DNA of 64,000 nt from Pseudomonadales bacterium (GCA_028281885.1 JANQJA010000008.1:372001-436000); one strand, 5' to 3'; positions 1 through 9,164 are shown, counted from the first letter of the stretch. The notes: a model not told the origin generated them from the letters alone. Numbers and translations: made by a program.

Positions 1-18
1 TTTGGCATAAAAACTCAA

Positions 19-63
19 TTGACAGATGACCGAGGGTCATTAATATAGCTGACCCGCGGTCAG
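19..63 (+). promoter_or_regulatory. Sigma70-type promoter with two palindromic operators
   Basis: A consensus -35 (TTGACA, 19-24) and a near-consensus -10 (TAATAT, 41-46) are separated by 16 bp. A perfect palindrome ATGACC-GAG-GGTCAT (26-40) fills the spacer. A second, CTGACC-CGC-GGTCAG (49-63), lies where transcription should start. The palindrome centres are 23 bp apart. This geometry is what a dimeric repressor of the TetR type would use, but the regulator is inferred and none is encoded nearby in the window. The promoter points at the SDR gene that starts at 123. Confidence 0.8.
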
Positions 64-122
64 TTTAAAACCCCCTGTTTTCACGAGCCAATCAGTCTAC
101 CGTTCCAGAAGGAGTTATCCAG

Positions 123-893
123 ATGCCAAATACAGCACTTATCACCGGCGCTTCCAGCGGTATCGGCCGCGCCCTGGCCCAACACCATGCCGCCCTGGGC
201 GGCGATCTGGTCCTCGTGGCGCGTAGTGAGGACAAACTGGTTGAACTGAAGCAGGAACTGGCAGGCGTGCGGGTCAGCATCGTCGTTGAAGATCTGTCCG
301 TTGCCGGTGCCGCACAGCGCGTCTTCGATGCGGTTCAATCGCAGGGGCTGTCGATCGATATCCTGATCAACAATGCGGGTGTCGGTGGTCACGGTGCCTT
401 TGCATCACGGGACCTGGCGAAGCACCAGGCGATGATGCAGCTGAACATGGTGTCTCTGACCGAGCTGACTCACTTGTTCCTGCAGGGTATGTTGCAGCGG
501 GGCGAGGGACGTATTCTCAACGTTTCCTCAACTGCCAGTTTCCTGCCCGGTCCCCTGCAGGCGGTGTACTACGCCACCAAGGCCTACGTGACCTCTTTTT
601 CCCAGGCGATCGCCAATGAGCTGGAAGGCACCGGTGTCACCGTCACCGCGCTCTGCCCGGGCGCGGTCAAGACAGGGTTTCAGGCCGCCGGCGACCTGGA
701 CGGCGTCAATCTCTGGGACAATGCCGCCTCGCCGGAGGATGTCGCCGCGTTTGGCTATGAAGCCATGCAGCAGGGCGAATTGGTGGTGGTCAATGATCCC
801 AGTGTCCGGTTCATGAGCCGATGGGTATTGCCGCTCATGCCGAGAAAAAAAGTGCTGGAGATATCGCGGCGTACGATGGAAAAGTCCGCCTGA
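123..893 (+). CDS. SDR family NAD(P)-dependent oxidoreductase
   Basis: A 256-residue classical short-chain dehydrogenase, probably a cytosolic NAD(P)H-linked alcohol/ketone oxidoreductase; the substrate cannot be read from the sequence. The Rossmann glycine motif TGASSGIG sits near residues 8-15, NNAG at 83-86, the catalytic Ser near 136 and the YxxxK pair at Tyr149/Lys153. Length is typical for the family. A strong Shine-Dalgarno AAGGAG (109-114) fixes the ATG at 123. The gene is the first of a same-strand run (SDR, acyl-CoA dehydrogenase, two esterases, transporter) and lies behind the operator-bearing promoter at 19-63, so it is probably repressed until an inducer is present. Confidence 0.9.
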   Translation: MPNTALITGASSGIGRALAQHHAALGGDLVLVARSEDKLVELKQELAGVRVSIVVEDLSVAGAAQRVFDAVQSQGLSIDILINNAGVGGHGAFASRDLAKHQAMMQLNMVSLTELTHLFLQGMLQRGEGRILNVSSTASFLPGPLQAVYYATKAYVTSFSQAIANELEGTGVTVTALCPGAVKTGFQAAGDLDGVNLWDNAASPEDVAAFGYEAMQQGELVVVNDPSVRFMSRWVLPLMPRKKVLEISRRTMEKSA

Positions 894-1002
894 CACAAAG
901 GTTATTCCCGTTTGCAGGTGTGACGGCGTGGGTGGTAGCTTGCAGGGATCGAGTGTCGCGGTTCGCACGGAACCCCCTTATTCGAAATTGAGCGAAGGAA
1001 CT

Positions 1003-2199
1003 ATGTCTGAACTTGAAGAATTCAGGTCGGAGACGCGAGCCTGGCTGGAAGCGAATTGCCCGGCGGGCGTTCGCGCACCCGGTGCCGTGCATGGCGGTGG
1101 CACCAAGCTTTCTTATGACAGCGATACCCAGCGCTGGATGGAAGTTATGGCCGAACGCGGCTGGACCGTGCCCGGCTGGCCCGAGGAGTATGGCGGCGCC
1201 GGGCTGAGCCAGGACAAGACCAGGGTTCTTTACCAGGAGATGTCAGAGCTCAGCGCGCGTCTGCCTCTCAGCAACATGGGGACCCGCATGTTCGGTCCGA
1301 CCCTGCTGGAATTCGGTACCGAGGAACAGAAAAAGCGCCACCTGATTCCCATTGCCACTGGCGCGATTGCCTGGTGTCAGGGATACAGCGAGCCCGGTGC
1401 CGGTTCCGACCTCGCCAGTCTGCGGACCCGCGCGGAAGACCAGGGCGATCACTTTGTGATTAACGGCCAGAAAATCTGGACCTCCGGCGCCCAGTATGCG
1501 GACTGGATGTTTTGCCTGGTGCGAACCGACTTCGATGCGCCCAAGCACCAGGGCATCAGCTTTGTGCTGCTGCCGATGGACCAGGAAGGCGTCAGAACCC
1601 GTCCGATCCAGCTGATTTCAGGCGCATCGCCCTTCTGCGAGACCTTTCTGGATGATGCCATCGCGCGCAAGGATGACCTCGTTGGCAACCTGAACGAGGG
1701 CTGGACCGTTGGCAAGCGCCTGCTCCAGCATGAACGTTCCGGTCAGGCAGGCCTGACGGCATCAACGGGTACGCGCCTGCCTGTGGGTGTCACGGTGGAT
1801 CTTTCCATTGACCAGGTGGCGAGAGATTACCTGGGTCTGGACGACGGGCGGATTGCGAATGCTCAGTTACGCGATGAAATCATTAGCTGGCGTATGCGTG
1901 AGTCTGCCTACAACCTTTCGCGGCAGCGTGCGGCGGAAGAGAGTCGTCAGGGCAAGCCGGCCGGCGAGCTCACTTCCGTGTTCAAGCTATATGGTGCAAC
2001 CCTCGCCCGCGATCGCCAGGATCTGACGGATCGCGTGATGGGTATTCACGGCATTGGCTGGGAAGGCGATGCATTTACCGACGACGAGGTCGGTGTCGCG
2101 CGTTCCTGGCTGGCTTCAAAAGCGGTGACGATCTATGGCGGTACCAACGAGGTGCAGATGAACATCATTGCCAAACGGGTGCTGGGCCTGCCAGATTAA
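1003..2199 (+). CDS. Acyl-CoA dehydrogenase family protein
   Basis: A FAD flavoenzyme of about 398 residues that would introduce an alpha,beta double bond into an acyl-CoA and pass electrons to ETF. The central FAD/substrate segment has the typical WCQGYSEPGAGSDLASL stretch, followed by the DGxxxINGxKIWTS-like motif. The C-terminal YGGTNEVQ motif supplies the expected catalytic Glu near residue 383. The reading frame is open further upstream, but the ATG at 1003 is preferred because GAAGGA precedes it and the family N-terminus begins there. It lies about 110 bp after the SDR gene and is probably co-transcribed. A second family member lies at 9165. The acyl chain preferred cannot be told. Confidence 0.9.
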   Translation: MSELEEFRSETRAWLEANCPAGVRAPGAVHGGGTKLSYDSDTQRWMEVMAERGWTVPGWPEEYGGAGLSQDKTRVLYQEMSELSARLPLSNMGTRMFGPTLLEFGTEEQKKRHLIPIATGAIAWCQGYSEPGAGSDLASLRTRAEDQGDHFVINGQKIWTSGAQYADWMFCLVRTDFDAPKHQGISFVLLPMDQEGVRTRPIQLISGASPFCETFLDDAIARKDDLVGNLNEGWTVGKRLLQHERSGQAGLTASTGTRLPVGVTVDLSIDQVARDYLGLDDGRIANAQLRDEIISWRMRESAYNLSRQRAAEESRQGKPAGELTSVFKLYGATLARDRQDLTDRVMGIHGIGWEGDAFTDDEVGVARSWLASKAVTIYGGTNEVQMNIIAKRVLGLPD

Positions 2200-2244
2200 C
2201 CATCACCGTTGAATGAACGACCGGACACAGAGAGGGGGAATGTC

Positions 2245-3171
2245 GTGCTGAGGTCGATGTTTGCGAGCGTGCTGCTCTTTTTTGCCTGCCTGGCCCAGGC
2301 AGACGATGCGTTTACCGATTCCGTCCAGATGGTCTACGACCATCGCATGGCCACCGATATCGTCTACTCCCGGTCCAGTGGCCGGGAACAAAAACTCGAT
2401 GTGGTTTATCGCCGTGACCGTTCGCCCGCACCGACGCTCGTCTACATCCACGGCGGTGGCTGGGTGGGCGGCAACAAAGATCGCTACGTGTTTTATTCCC
2501 TGCCGTACGTGGCATTGGGATTTAACCTGGTGACCGTTGGCTACCGGCTCGCGCATGTCGCGCCGGCACCGGCTGCCGTCGAAGATGCGCGCTGCGCCCT
2601 GCGCTGGGTCTATGACAACGCCGAAGAGTATGGTTTCGATACCGACCGGATTGTGGTGACCGGCCACTCGGCCGGTGGTCACCTGGCGCTGATGACCGGC
2701 ATGCTTGCAGCTGATGCCGGTCTCGATCGTCGCTGCCCGCCACGTCTTGAGGGGGGCGGCAGGTCCGATGTGGCTGTCGGAGAGGCCGCCGAGATGCCTG
2801 TTGCGGCCATCGTTAACTGGTACGGCATCACCGATGTTGTTGACCTGCTGGATGGGCCTAATGCAAAACGTTACGCAGTGGCCTGGCTGGGCTCGATGCC
2901 GGACAGAAACGAGATCGCTCGCCGCGTTTCACCGATGAGCCATCTGCGCGATGACCTGCCGCCGATACTCACCATTCATGGCGATGCAGATCCTGCGGTG
3001 CCCTATGCCCACGCTACTGAATTGCATGAAGCGCTGACCGAACTCAAGGTACCGAATCAGCTGGTAACCATCGAGGAGGGTGTACACGGCGGATTCTCTG
3101 AATCCGAGAGTCACGATGTGATGAACCAGATCCGCCGGTTTTTGATCCGCGCTGGCGTGATCGACGACTGA
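2245..3171 (+). CDS. Exported alpha/beta hydrolase (esterase/lipase type)
   Basis: Probable secreted or periplasmic carboxylesterase. From the GTG at 2245 (AGGGGG upstream) the product is about 308 residues and starts with a signal peptide ending near CLAQA-DDA. The oxyanion motif HGGGW is at about 69-73, the nucleophile elbow GHSAGG has Ser near 142, and the acid and base are Asp near 249 (HGDADPAVP) and His near 281 (EGVHGGF). The frame is also open from a TTG at 2209, but that start would put a charged stretch before the signal peptide. It follows the acyl-CoA dehydrogenase closely and is followed by a second, cytosolic hydrolase of a different subfamily. Confidence 0.85.
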   Translation: MLRSMFASVLLFFACLAQADDAFTDSVQMVYDHRMATDIVYSRSSGREQKLDVVYRRDRSPAPTLVYIHGGGWVGGNKDRYVFYSLPYVALGFNLVTVGYRLAHVAPAPAAVEDARCALRWVYDNAEEYGFDTDRIVVTGHSAGGHLALMTGMLAADAGLDRRCPPRLEGGGRSDVAVGEAAEMPVAAIVNWYGITDVVDLLDGPNAKRYAVAWLGSMPDRNEIARRVSPMSHLRDDLPPILTIHGDADPAVPYAHATELHEALTELKVPNQLVTIEEGVHGGFSESESHDVMNQIRRFLIRAGVIDD

Positions 3172-3208
3172 TCATCGTCGTGTCAGGTCAAGGTGGAAGG
3201 CAGTACTC

Positions 3209-4180
3209 ATGACCTCGTTGCATCTGCTGGATCCGGAGCTTGCTGCCATGTCGACGTCCAACCTGGCTGTCGACACCCGGGACCTGCATGAACTGCGTGA
3301 TGCCTTCATGGCGAATCGCGGCATCGCTGACGAGAAGGCGGCCGGTGTTGTCCGTCGAGAAATCTCTGTACCTGGTCCTGGGGGTGATATTCGCTGTCTG
3401 ATGTACAGTCCGCGTGAATCGTCGGGCGTCATGCCGGCCTATCTTCATATCCACGGCGGGGGTTACATCCTGGGCGCACCCGAGATGGCGGATGTGGCCA
3501 ACGTCGAACTCTGTTCGTTGCTGGATATCTGCATTCTTTCCGTTGACTATCGACTGGCACCGGAACATCCCATTCCCGCGCCTTTAGAAGATTGTTATCA
3601 CGCGCTGAGCTGGTTGTTTAACGAAGCTGAATCGCTGGGCCTGGACAAAAACCGTATCGCCGTGGGCGGAGAGAGCGCCGGTGGCGGTCTTGCGGCGGCG
3701 CTGGCATTGAAAGTGCGGGACGAAAGCGAGCTGCCCATCTGCCATCAGTTCCTCACCTACCCGATGCTCGATGATCGAACCGGATCGAGGGATTATCCGG
3801 GCGATCCGCTGACCGGTGAGTTCGTCTGGACGCGCGCTTACAATCAGCACGGCTGGAAGGCTTATCTGGGCGGCGGCGAGCCGGGCGCACCTGACGTGCC
3901 GGCGCGGGCCGAAAACCTGGCCGGTCTGCCGCCAGCGTGGATTCACACCGTTGGTCTTGACCTGTTCCGCGATGAAAATATCGCGTATGCCCAGCGATTG
4001 ATGCGTGCCGGTGTACCCACGGACCTCATTGTTAATATCGGCGGTTGTCATGGTTTCCAGGGTATTCGTGATAGTCACCTGGCAACTCATTACAGAATGG
4101 AACAGCGGCGTGCGATGGCGCGGGCTTTCTCAATCGAGGAAAGACTGAACGTGAGGTCGGAGGTAACCGAATGGCAGTAG
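3209..4180 (+). CDS. Hormone-sensitive-lipase-type alpha/beta hydrolase
   Basis: A 323-residue cytosolic esterase of the HSL (bacterial family IV) group. The HGGG oxyanion motif is at 82-85, GESAGG has the nucleophile Ser156, DLFRDEN supplies the acid near Asp252, and CHGF holds the catalytic His near 282. There is no signal peptide. GGAAGG lies just upstream of the ATG at 3209. The last 10 bases overlap the start of the transporter gene at 4171, which suggests translational coupling. In this setting it may hydrolyse an imported ester or lactone intermediate, but the substrate is not evident. Confidence 0.88.
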   Translation: MTSLHLLDPELAAMSTSNLAVDTRDLHELRDAFMANRGIADEKAAGVVRREISVPGPGGDIRCLMYSPRESSGVMPAYLHIHGGGYILGAPEMADVANVELCSLLDICILSVDYRLAPEHPIPAPLEDCYHALSWLFNEAESLGLDKNRIAVGGESAGGGLAAALALKVRDESELPICHQFLTYPMLDDRTGSRDYPGDPLTGEFVWTRAYNQHGWKAYLGGGEPGAPDVPARAENLAGLPPAWIHTVGLDLFRDENIAYAQRLMRAGVPTDLIVNIGGCHGFQGIRDSHLATHYRMEQRRAMARAFSIEERLNVRSEVTEWQ

Positions 4181-5508
4181 TGTTGAACAGGCGCATTCTC
4201 GGCAGCTACGCGGGCGTGACCCTGCCGATGGCCGCCATGGCCATGCCGATCACGGTTTACCTGCCGCCTTTTTACTCCGCCGGCCTCGGGCTGGATTTGG
4301 CGGTGGTGGGCCTCATCTTTACGCTTGCCCGTGTCTCTGATGTGATCACCGATCCCATCATGGGTGTGCTGATCGACAAGTACGACACACGCTGGGGTCG
4401 GCGCAAACACTGGATTGCACTCGCCATACCGATTCTGCTGTTGTCAGTGTACATGGTGTTCCTGCCTGACCCGGACTGGGTCTCGCCGATGTACCTGGGG
4501 TTCTGGCTGGTGATGCTTTACATCGGCTTCACGATGATGGCCATCGCGCATCAGTCCTGGGGCGCGGAGCTTGCCACCAGCTATGACGATCGCTCACGCC
4601 TGTTTGCCTGGCGGGAAATCTTTGTCCTCGCTGGCATGACCACGGTGTTGGCGATTCCTGCCTTCGTTGAGCTGATGGACCAGGGTGACACCGCCGCCAA
4701 GGTCGCCAGCATGGGCTGGTTCTGTCTGATCGCGTTTCCCATCACCGTGATCCCCACGCTGCTATTCGTGCCGGATACATCGAAGGCGACGGCCATGACG
4801 GTGGACTGGGTTGAAGCCGTGAAGGTCATGGTAAAGAACACCACCATGTGGCGACTGCTCTTCCTCGACTTTACGACGGGGCTCTGTTTCTCCGCATCGG
4901 GCGTGACCTATATTTTTGTCGCCACCTATGTGTTTGAACTGCCGAGTCATGCCAGCTTCGCGCTGCTGTTGTTCTTTTTGTCGAGTTTTATGTTCATGCC
5001 GCTCTGGCTGAAGGCGGCTTACCTCTATGGCAAGGATAAGACGACGCGGATTGCCCTGATCTACGCGGTGGTGATCCAGGTGTCCCTGTTCTTCTTTGCC
5101 GAGCCTGGCGCGGTCTGGGTGCTGTGGGGTTACACGCTGCTCTTTGGCATCGCCTATGGTGCGCCGCCGACCCTGATCCGCTCGATGATGGCGGATGTCA
5201 CCGATGTTGATGAATTGCAGACCGGCACCAAGCGCGCGGGTCTGTTCTTCGCCGTGCTGACCACGACCGGCAAGCTGGGCAGTGCCATCGCGGTTGGGCT
5301 GACGTTTGCCTTTGTCGAGATCTTTTTCGGTTTCACGCCGGGCGATGAGGTGACCCAGGAAGGGGTCGATGGCCTGCTCATTACCTACATCGCGATTCCC
5401 GCGTCCATGCTCCTCCTGTCGATCCTGCCGATGATCGGCTATCCCCTGTCAAAGGAGAAGCATGCCGAGGTGTCCCGTCAGCTGCAGTTAAAACAGGCGG
5501 CAGCCTAG
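4171..5508 (+). CDS. MFS transporter, GPH (sodium/proton symporter) type
   Basis: A 445-residue polytopic inner-membrane carrier with about 12 hydrophobic helices. The loop after helix 2-3, DKYDTRWGRRKHW, is the hallmark of the glycoside-pentoside-hexuronide:cation symporter group (MelB-like). The neighbouring esterases and dehydrogenases make a hydrophobic or acidic substrate as likely as a sugar. AGGT sits before the ATG at 4171, which overlaps the previous gene by 10 bases. Its TAG stop shares the palindrome CTAG (5505-5508) with the stop of the convergent P450 gene, so the two coding regions end on the same four bases. Confidence 0.85.
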   Translation: MAVVLNRRILGSYAGVTLPMAAMAMPITVYLPPFYSAGLGLDLAVVGLIFTLARVSDVITDPIMGVLIDKYDTRWGRRKHWIALAIPILLLSVYMVFLPDPDWVSPMYLGFWLVMLYIGFTMMAIAHQSWGAELATSYDDRSRLFAWREIFVLAGMTTVLAIPAFVELMDQGDTAAKVASMGWFCLIAFPITVIPTLLFVPDTSKATAMTVDWVEAVKVMVKNTTMWRLLFLDFTTGLCFSASGVTYIFVATYVFELPSHASFALLLFFLSSFMFMPLWLKAAYLYGKDKTTRIALIYAVVIQVSLFFFAEPGAVWVLWGYTLLFGIAYGAPPTLIRSMMADVTDVDELQTGTKRAGLFFAVLTTTGKLGSAIAVGLTFAFVEIFFGFTPGDEVTQEGVDGLLITYIAIPASMLLLSILPMIGYPLSKEKHAEVSRQLQLKQAAA

Positions 5509-6854
5509 GCTCTGATGGTCACGGGCAGTTCGCGGATGCCGTGAATAAAGTTTGAGCGGATGCGCTTCGGCTCGCCGGTTACTTCAATCGTGTCGAACCG
5601 TTTCAGGATTTCCTGCCAGATGGTGCGAAGCTGCATCTCTGCCAGTCGATTGCCGACGCAGCGATGAATACCAAAGCCAAACGACATGTGTTCCCGCGGT
5701 CTCGCACGATCGATGATGAAGTCGTTGGGGCGTTCCAGCTTGTCGTCGTCGCGGTTGCCGGAAACATACCACATGCACACCCGATCCCCTTCACGGATCT
5801 GTTGGCCACCGAGTTCCGTATCCCGGGTCGCCGTCCTCGCCATGTGCAGCACCGGTGATTGCCAGCGGATGATTTCCGGCACCATGGAGGGGATCAGATC
5901 ATGATTCGCTCTCAGCTTGGCGTACTCATCCGGGTTCTGGTTCAGCGCCAGCACGCCGCCCGAGATGGAATTTCGCGTGGTGTCGTTGCCGCCGACGATA
6001 AGCAGCATGATGTTGCCGAAGAATTCTCCCGGCGTCTGGTTATTGGTGGCCGGATCGTGGGCCATCATGGATAGCAGGTCGAACTTCGGTGGCTGCTTCC
6101 TTCGTTCATCAAAGAACTCTCGAAAGTAGCCGACGCAATGCTGCAACTTGGCCCAGCCCTGTTCCGGGTTGTCGAACTGTTCCGGGTCGCCCAGGGCGGA
6201 GATGGTGTCTGACCAGTCGATCAGTTTCAGGCGGTCTTCCTGGGGTACATCGAACAGGGTCGCCAGCATCTGGCCGGTGAGTTCAATCGAAACCTTCTCC
6301 ACCCAATTGAACTCTTCGTTGATCGGCAGGTTGTCGAGGATCCGGCCGGCCCGCTCGCGAATCAGCGGTTCGATCTCCGCCAGGTTCTTCGGCGTGAACA
6401 TGGGCGTCACCACCTGCCTTTGCTCATCGTGCTTGGGCGGATCGGTGGCAATGAAGTTGACGAAGGAATCTGCGGTCAGTTCCTGTGGCTTTCGGCCATT
6501 CAACGAGATGCCGCCCCTGCTCTGGTCGGATGAAAAGATTTCGTGATTGGAATCCACATACCGGATGTCATCGAACCGGGTGACCGACCAGTACGGCCCG
6601 GCCATCGCGTGCTTGTGGTAGTGGACCGGGGCCTCTGCGCGAAGGCGCTCAAAGTAGCGCCAGTGTTTGCCGTACTGGAACAGGGTTGGATGGGACGGTT
6701 CGAGGCGCTCCAGCGGCAGATCGTAGGGGTCACGGTCGATATCGATCTCGAAGGCATCGGCGATCTGCTGGTTACTCACCGTCAGGTCACCGCTGCGGCG
6801 ACGGTTCATTAACTCGCGGCGTTCTTCGTCACTGCTACGAATGTAGTGGCTCAT
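5505..6854 (-). CDS. Cytochrome P450, CYP153-like
   Basis: A soluble bacterial P450 of about 449 residues, likely hydroxylating an alkyl or terpenoid carbon. It carries the I-helix GGNDTTRN motif, the K-helix EIIR and the heme loop FGFGIHRCVGN with the axial Cys near residue 399. Long stretches (PYWSVTRFDDI, LPINEEFNWVEKVSIELT, LLIVGGNDTTRNS, MWYVSGNRD, FIIDRARPREH) read like the CYP153 alkane-hydroxylase family as I know it. The ATG at 6854 is chosen over one 57 bases upstream because AGAGGGCAAGG precedes it. No ferredoxin or ferredoxin reductase gene is adjacent, so electrons must come from elsewhere. Confidence 0.92.
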   Translation of the reverse strand: MSHYIRSSDEERRELMNRRRSGDLTVSNQQIADAFEIDIDRDPYDLPLERLEPSHPTLFQYGKHWRYFERLRAEAPVHYHKHAMAGPYWSVTRFDDIRYVDSNHEIFSSDQSRGGISLNGRKPQELTADSFVNFIATDPPKHDEQRQVVTPMFTPKNLAEIEPLIRERAGRILDNLPINEEFNWVEKVSIELTGQMLATLFDVPQEDRLKLIDWSDTISALGDPEQFDNPEQGWAKLQHCVGYFREFFDERRKQPPKFDLLSMMAHDPATNNQTPGEFFGNIMLLIVGGNDTTRNSISGGVLALNQNPDEYAKLRANHDLIPSMVPEIIRWQSPVLHMARTATRDTELGGQQIREGDRVCMWYVSGNRDDDKLERPNDFIIDRARPREHMSFGFGIHRCVGNRLAEMQLRTIWQEILKRFDTIEVTGEPKRIRSNFIHGIRELPVTIRA

Positions 6855-6897
6855 GCCTTGCCCTCTTGATGATGCTGATGCGAACGGAAACGGACAC

Positions 6898-6909
6898 ATA
6901 GTATCACTC
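6898..6909 (-). promoter_or_regulatory. Probable extended -10 promoter of the P450 gene
   Basis: Read on the minus strand this is GAGTGATACTAT, an extended -10 (TGA-TACTAT) about 45 bases before the P450 ATG. The identical 12-mer, in the same orientation relative to its gene, occurs 5' of the MFS gene (7825-7836). The match could mark a shared promoter class or a shared activator site; no clear -35 is visible. Confidence 0.45.
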
Positions 6910-7006
6910 ACCTGTTGCCCTGAAACGAGCCGCCTTGCCGGCGGGTCCGGGGCGGTCTTATGCTGGTTGGATCGATGGAAATAGAAAGAGACGAGAGGGG
7001 CGGCAC

Positions 7007-7798
7007 ATGGCCGAGAAGATGATCACAACGGATGCAGGGTCTTTTGACTGGGCTGAAATCGTCGCGGAATTGAACCGCTACCTGCGCCTGCGCGCGACAC
7101 CGGTCGGCATGAAGATGTTTGAAACCCGGGAAGAGATGGAAGCGGTACCGCGAATTCGCCGACCCAGCCATGTCCACACCACCGATCAGATTGTTGGTCA
7201 GGCCTGCCGCAATGGCTGGACGGTCGGTATCACCATGGATGACCTGGTGGGCGCGCAATGCGGCACCGTGATCGGGCTCCACCCTCGCAGCGATGAATGG
7301 CTGAATGGCAGCCGCATGAAGGGCGTCTGGTATGAAACTGAGGAAGATGCCGCTGCCCACCAGGTGGCCATGGATGTGCTCGAGTTTGGCAGGTTCCAAG
7401 CGATGGCAGTCAGCCCGCTGGCATCGGGCCGGCTCGACCCGCCCGATATCTGCCTGATCTATGCGACCCCCGCGCAGATGATCCTGCTGATTAACGGGCT
7501 GCAGTATTCCGGTTACCAAAAACTGTCCTGGGGCTGCGTCGGCGAATCCTCCTGCGCCGATTCCTGGGGGCGGGCGCTGAAAACCGGCGAGCCCAGCCTG
7601 TCGATCCCGTGTTTCGCCGAGCGCCGATACGGCGGGGTGCAGGACGATGAACTCCTGATGGCGATGCCGCCCGCTTTCCTGCCGAAGGTGATTGCCGGGC
7701 TGGCGACCCTCTCCAACAACGGCCTGCGTTATCCCATCGCGCCCTATGGCGTGAACAATGATGTGCGCGAGGGCATGGGTGTCAGCTACGCGCGGTAG
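7007..7798 (+). CDS. DUF169 family protein
   Basis: A 263-residue cytosolic protein resembling the DUF169 family (the opening LNRYLRLRATPVGMKM is characteristic). Function in the family is not established. The protein holds several Cys residues, including a GCVGESSCADSWG cluster near the middle, which would suit metal or cofactor binding; this is inference. GAGAGGGGCGG precedes the ATG at 7007. An in-frame extension upstream lacks a ribosome-binding site. It is divergent from the P450 gene and is followed by an MFS gene, so it may belong to the same catabolic unit. Confidence 0.75.
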   Translation: MAEKMITTDAGSFDWAEIVAELNRYLRLRATPVGMKMFETREEMEAVPRIRRPSHVHTTDQIVGQACRNGWTVGITMDDLVGAQCGTVIGLHPRSDEWLNGSRMKGVWYETEEDAAAHQVAMDVLEFGRFQAMAVSPLASGRLDPPDICLIYATPAQMILLINGLQYSGYQKLSWGCVGESSCADSWGRALKTGEPSLSIPCFAERRYGGVQDDELLMAMPPAFLPKVIAGLATLSNNGLRYPIAPYGVNNDVREGMGVSYAR

Positions 7799-7824
7799 TG
7801 CGTCGCAAAACGACGGCGCGGCGA

Positions 7825-7836
7825 GAGTGATACTAT
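7825..7836 (+). promoter_or_regulatory. Probable extended -10 promoter of the MFS gene
   Basis: GAGTGATACTAT, identical to the sequence before the divergent P450 gene. It contains TGA-TACTAT, an extended -10 hexamer, 34 bases before the MFS ATG. No convincing -35 is present. Confidence 0.45.
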
Positions 7837-7869
7837 CGGGTTAAGCAGTTCTTACTTGTTGCAAACCGT

Positions 7870-9153
7870 ATGGTCCGGTCCTGGCTTGACCGCCTCTCAT
7901 TTATGGGGTGGCGGATGGTGCTTGTCGCCTTCTTTGTCGACTTTATTGCCGTCGGCTTCTTCTTCTATTCCTATGGCGTCTTCTTCAAGGCGATCGCGGT
8001 CGAGTTCGGCGATTCGCGCCTCGGTGTATCCGTTGGCATTACCATTATCCAGGTAGTCAGCGCCGTGATGGCGCCTTTTATCGGCCGGGCGCTGGATTAC
8101 TATTCACTCAAACGCATCATCCTCACCGGTGCGTTTACGATGGGCATCGGTTTTCTGCTGCTGAGCCAGGTCCGATCGCCCATCGAGTTCTATATCGTGC
8201 TGGCCCTGTTTATCGGTTTCGGTCTTGGCGCCATGGGGCAGATCGCGACCTCCAAGCTGATCAGCAACTGGTTTGTGAGGCGCCGCGGCGCGGCGCTTGG
8301 CATCGCGGCGACGGGGATTTCTGCCTCCGGTGTGGTCATGCCGGTCGTCGGCGCCTGGATTATCAGCAACTATGGCTGGCGTGAAGGCTTCACCTTCTAT
8401 GGCTTGTTTACGCTCTTGATCGTGGTGCCGGTGGTGCTGCGGTTCATTGTCTCGACGCCGGAAGAAGTCGGCCTCCACCCTGACGGGGAAACCGAGGTGC
8501 GTCGCCTGCCGCAGCCCCAGCCGCAACTGCACTCGCGGGAAATCCTGCGCATGCCGGACTTCTGGATTCTGGTGGTGACCATCGGGCTGGTGCTGTCCTG
8601 CGTGAGCGCAACCCTGGTGCACATGATTCCCAAGGTCACTGACCGCGGCTTTGATCTGGTGGCGGCTTCCTTTATTGCCTCGATCACAGCCGGTACCGGC
8701 ATTCTCGGGAAGGTGGTATTCGGCACCCTGACCGACCGCTGGGATATTCGCCATGTGTGGTGGTTCTGCATCGCTGTGCAGGTGGCGGGACAACTGCTCA
8801 TGTTCTCTGACAGCTACCTGGTGTTCCTGGCCGGCGCCTGCATCTTCGGTTTCGGTGCCGGCGGGATGGTGCCGATGCAGGCGGCGACCATCGCTCATGT
8901 GTTCGGGCGGGAGTCGCTCGGTCGTGCCATGGGGGCATTGCGCCCGCCGATGGCGACGTTGCATGTAATTGGCGTGCCGCTGGCGGGCTGGATGTATGAC
9001 GTCACCGGCAGCTATGACCTCGCGTTCCAGATCCTGCTTGGTTTTTATGTCCTTGCCGCGATTGTCATCGGCCGGATCTCAGTCAGGCGTGGCCAGCCGG
9101 CGCCGGACCCGAAGGACGTCGAGGAAGTGGAATCTGATGTGATGCAGCCTTAG
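7870..9153 (+). CDS. MFS transporter, monocarboxylate/OFA-like
   Basis: A 427-residue inner-membrane carrier with about 12 helices and a central cytoplasmic loop near residues 200-220. The layout, with a GxxLxxxxxxSxxW-like segment (GLGAMGQIATSKLISNWF) in helix 4-5 and a second, less conserved half, resembles the oxalate/formate or monocarboxylate porter group of the major facilitator superfamily. It probably moves a carboxylic acid used by the nearby acyl-CoA enzymes, but the substrate is a guess. The ATG at 7870 has a weak ribosome-binding site. It stops 11 bases before the ATG of the following acyl-CoA dehydrogenase gene, so the two are likely one transcript. Confidence 0.82.
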   Translation: MVRSWLDRLSFMGWRMVLVAFFVDFIAVGFFFYSYGVFFKAIAVEFGDSRLGVSVGITIIQVVSAVMAPFIGRALDYYSLKRIILTGAFTMGIGFLLLSQVRSPIEFYIVLALFIGFGLGAMGQIATSKLISNWFVRRRGAALGIAATGISASGVVMPVVGAWIISNYGWREGFTFYGLFTLLIVVPVVLRFIVSTPEEVGLHPDGETEVRRLPQPQPQLHSREILRMPDFWILVVTIGLVLSCVSATLVHMIPKVTDRGFDLVAASFIASITAGTGILGKVVFGTLTDRWDIRHVWWFCIAVQVAGQLLMFSDSYLVFLAGACIFGFGAGGMVPMQAATIAHVFGRESLGRAMGALRPPMATLHVIGVPLAGWMYDVTGSYDLAFQILLGFYVLAAIVIGRISVRRGQPAPDPKDVEEVESDVMQP

Positions 9154-9164
9154 GATGATTGGCT

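Noticed and set aside
2209-2244. TTG start for the exported hydrolase at 2209
   Set aside because: It would add a polar N-terminus before the signal peptide; the GTG at 2245 has a better ribosome-binding site.
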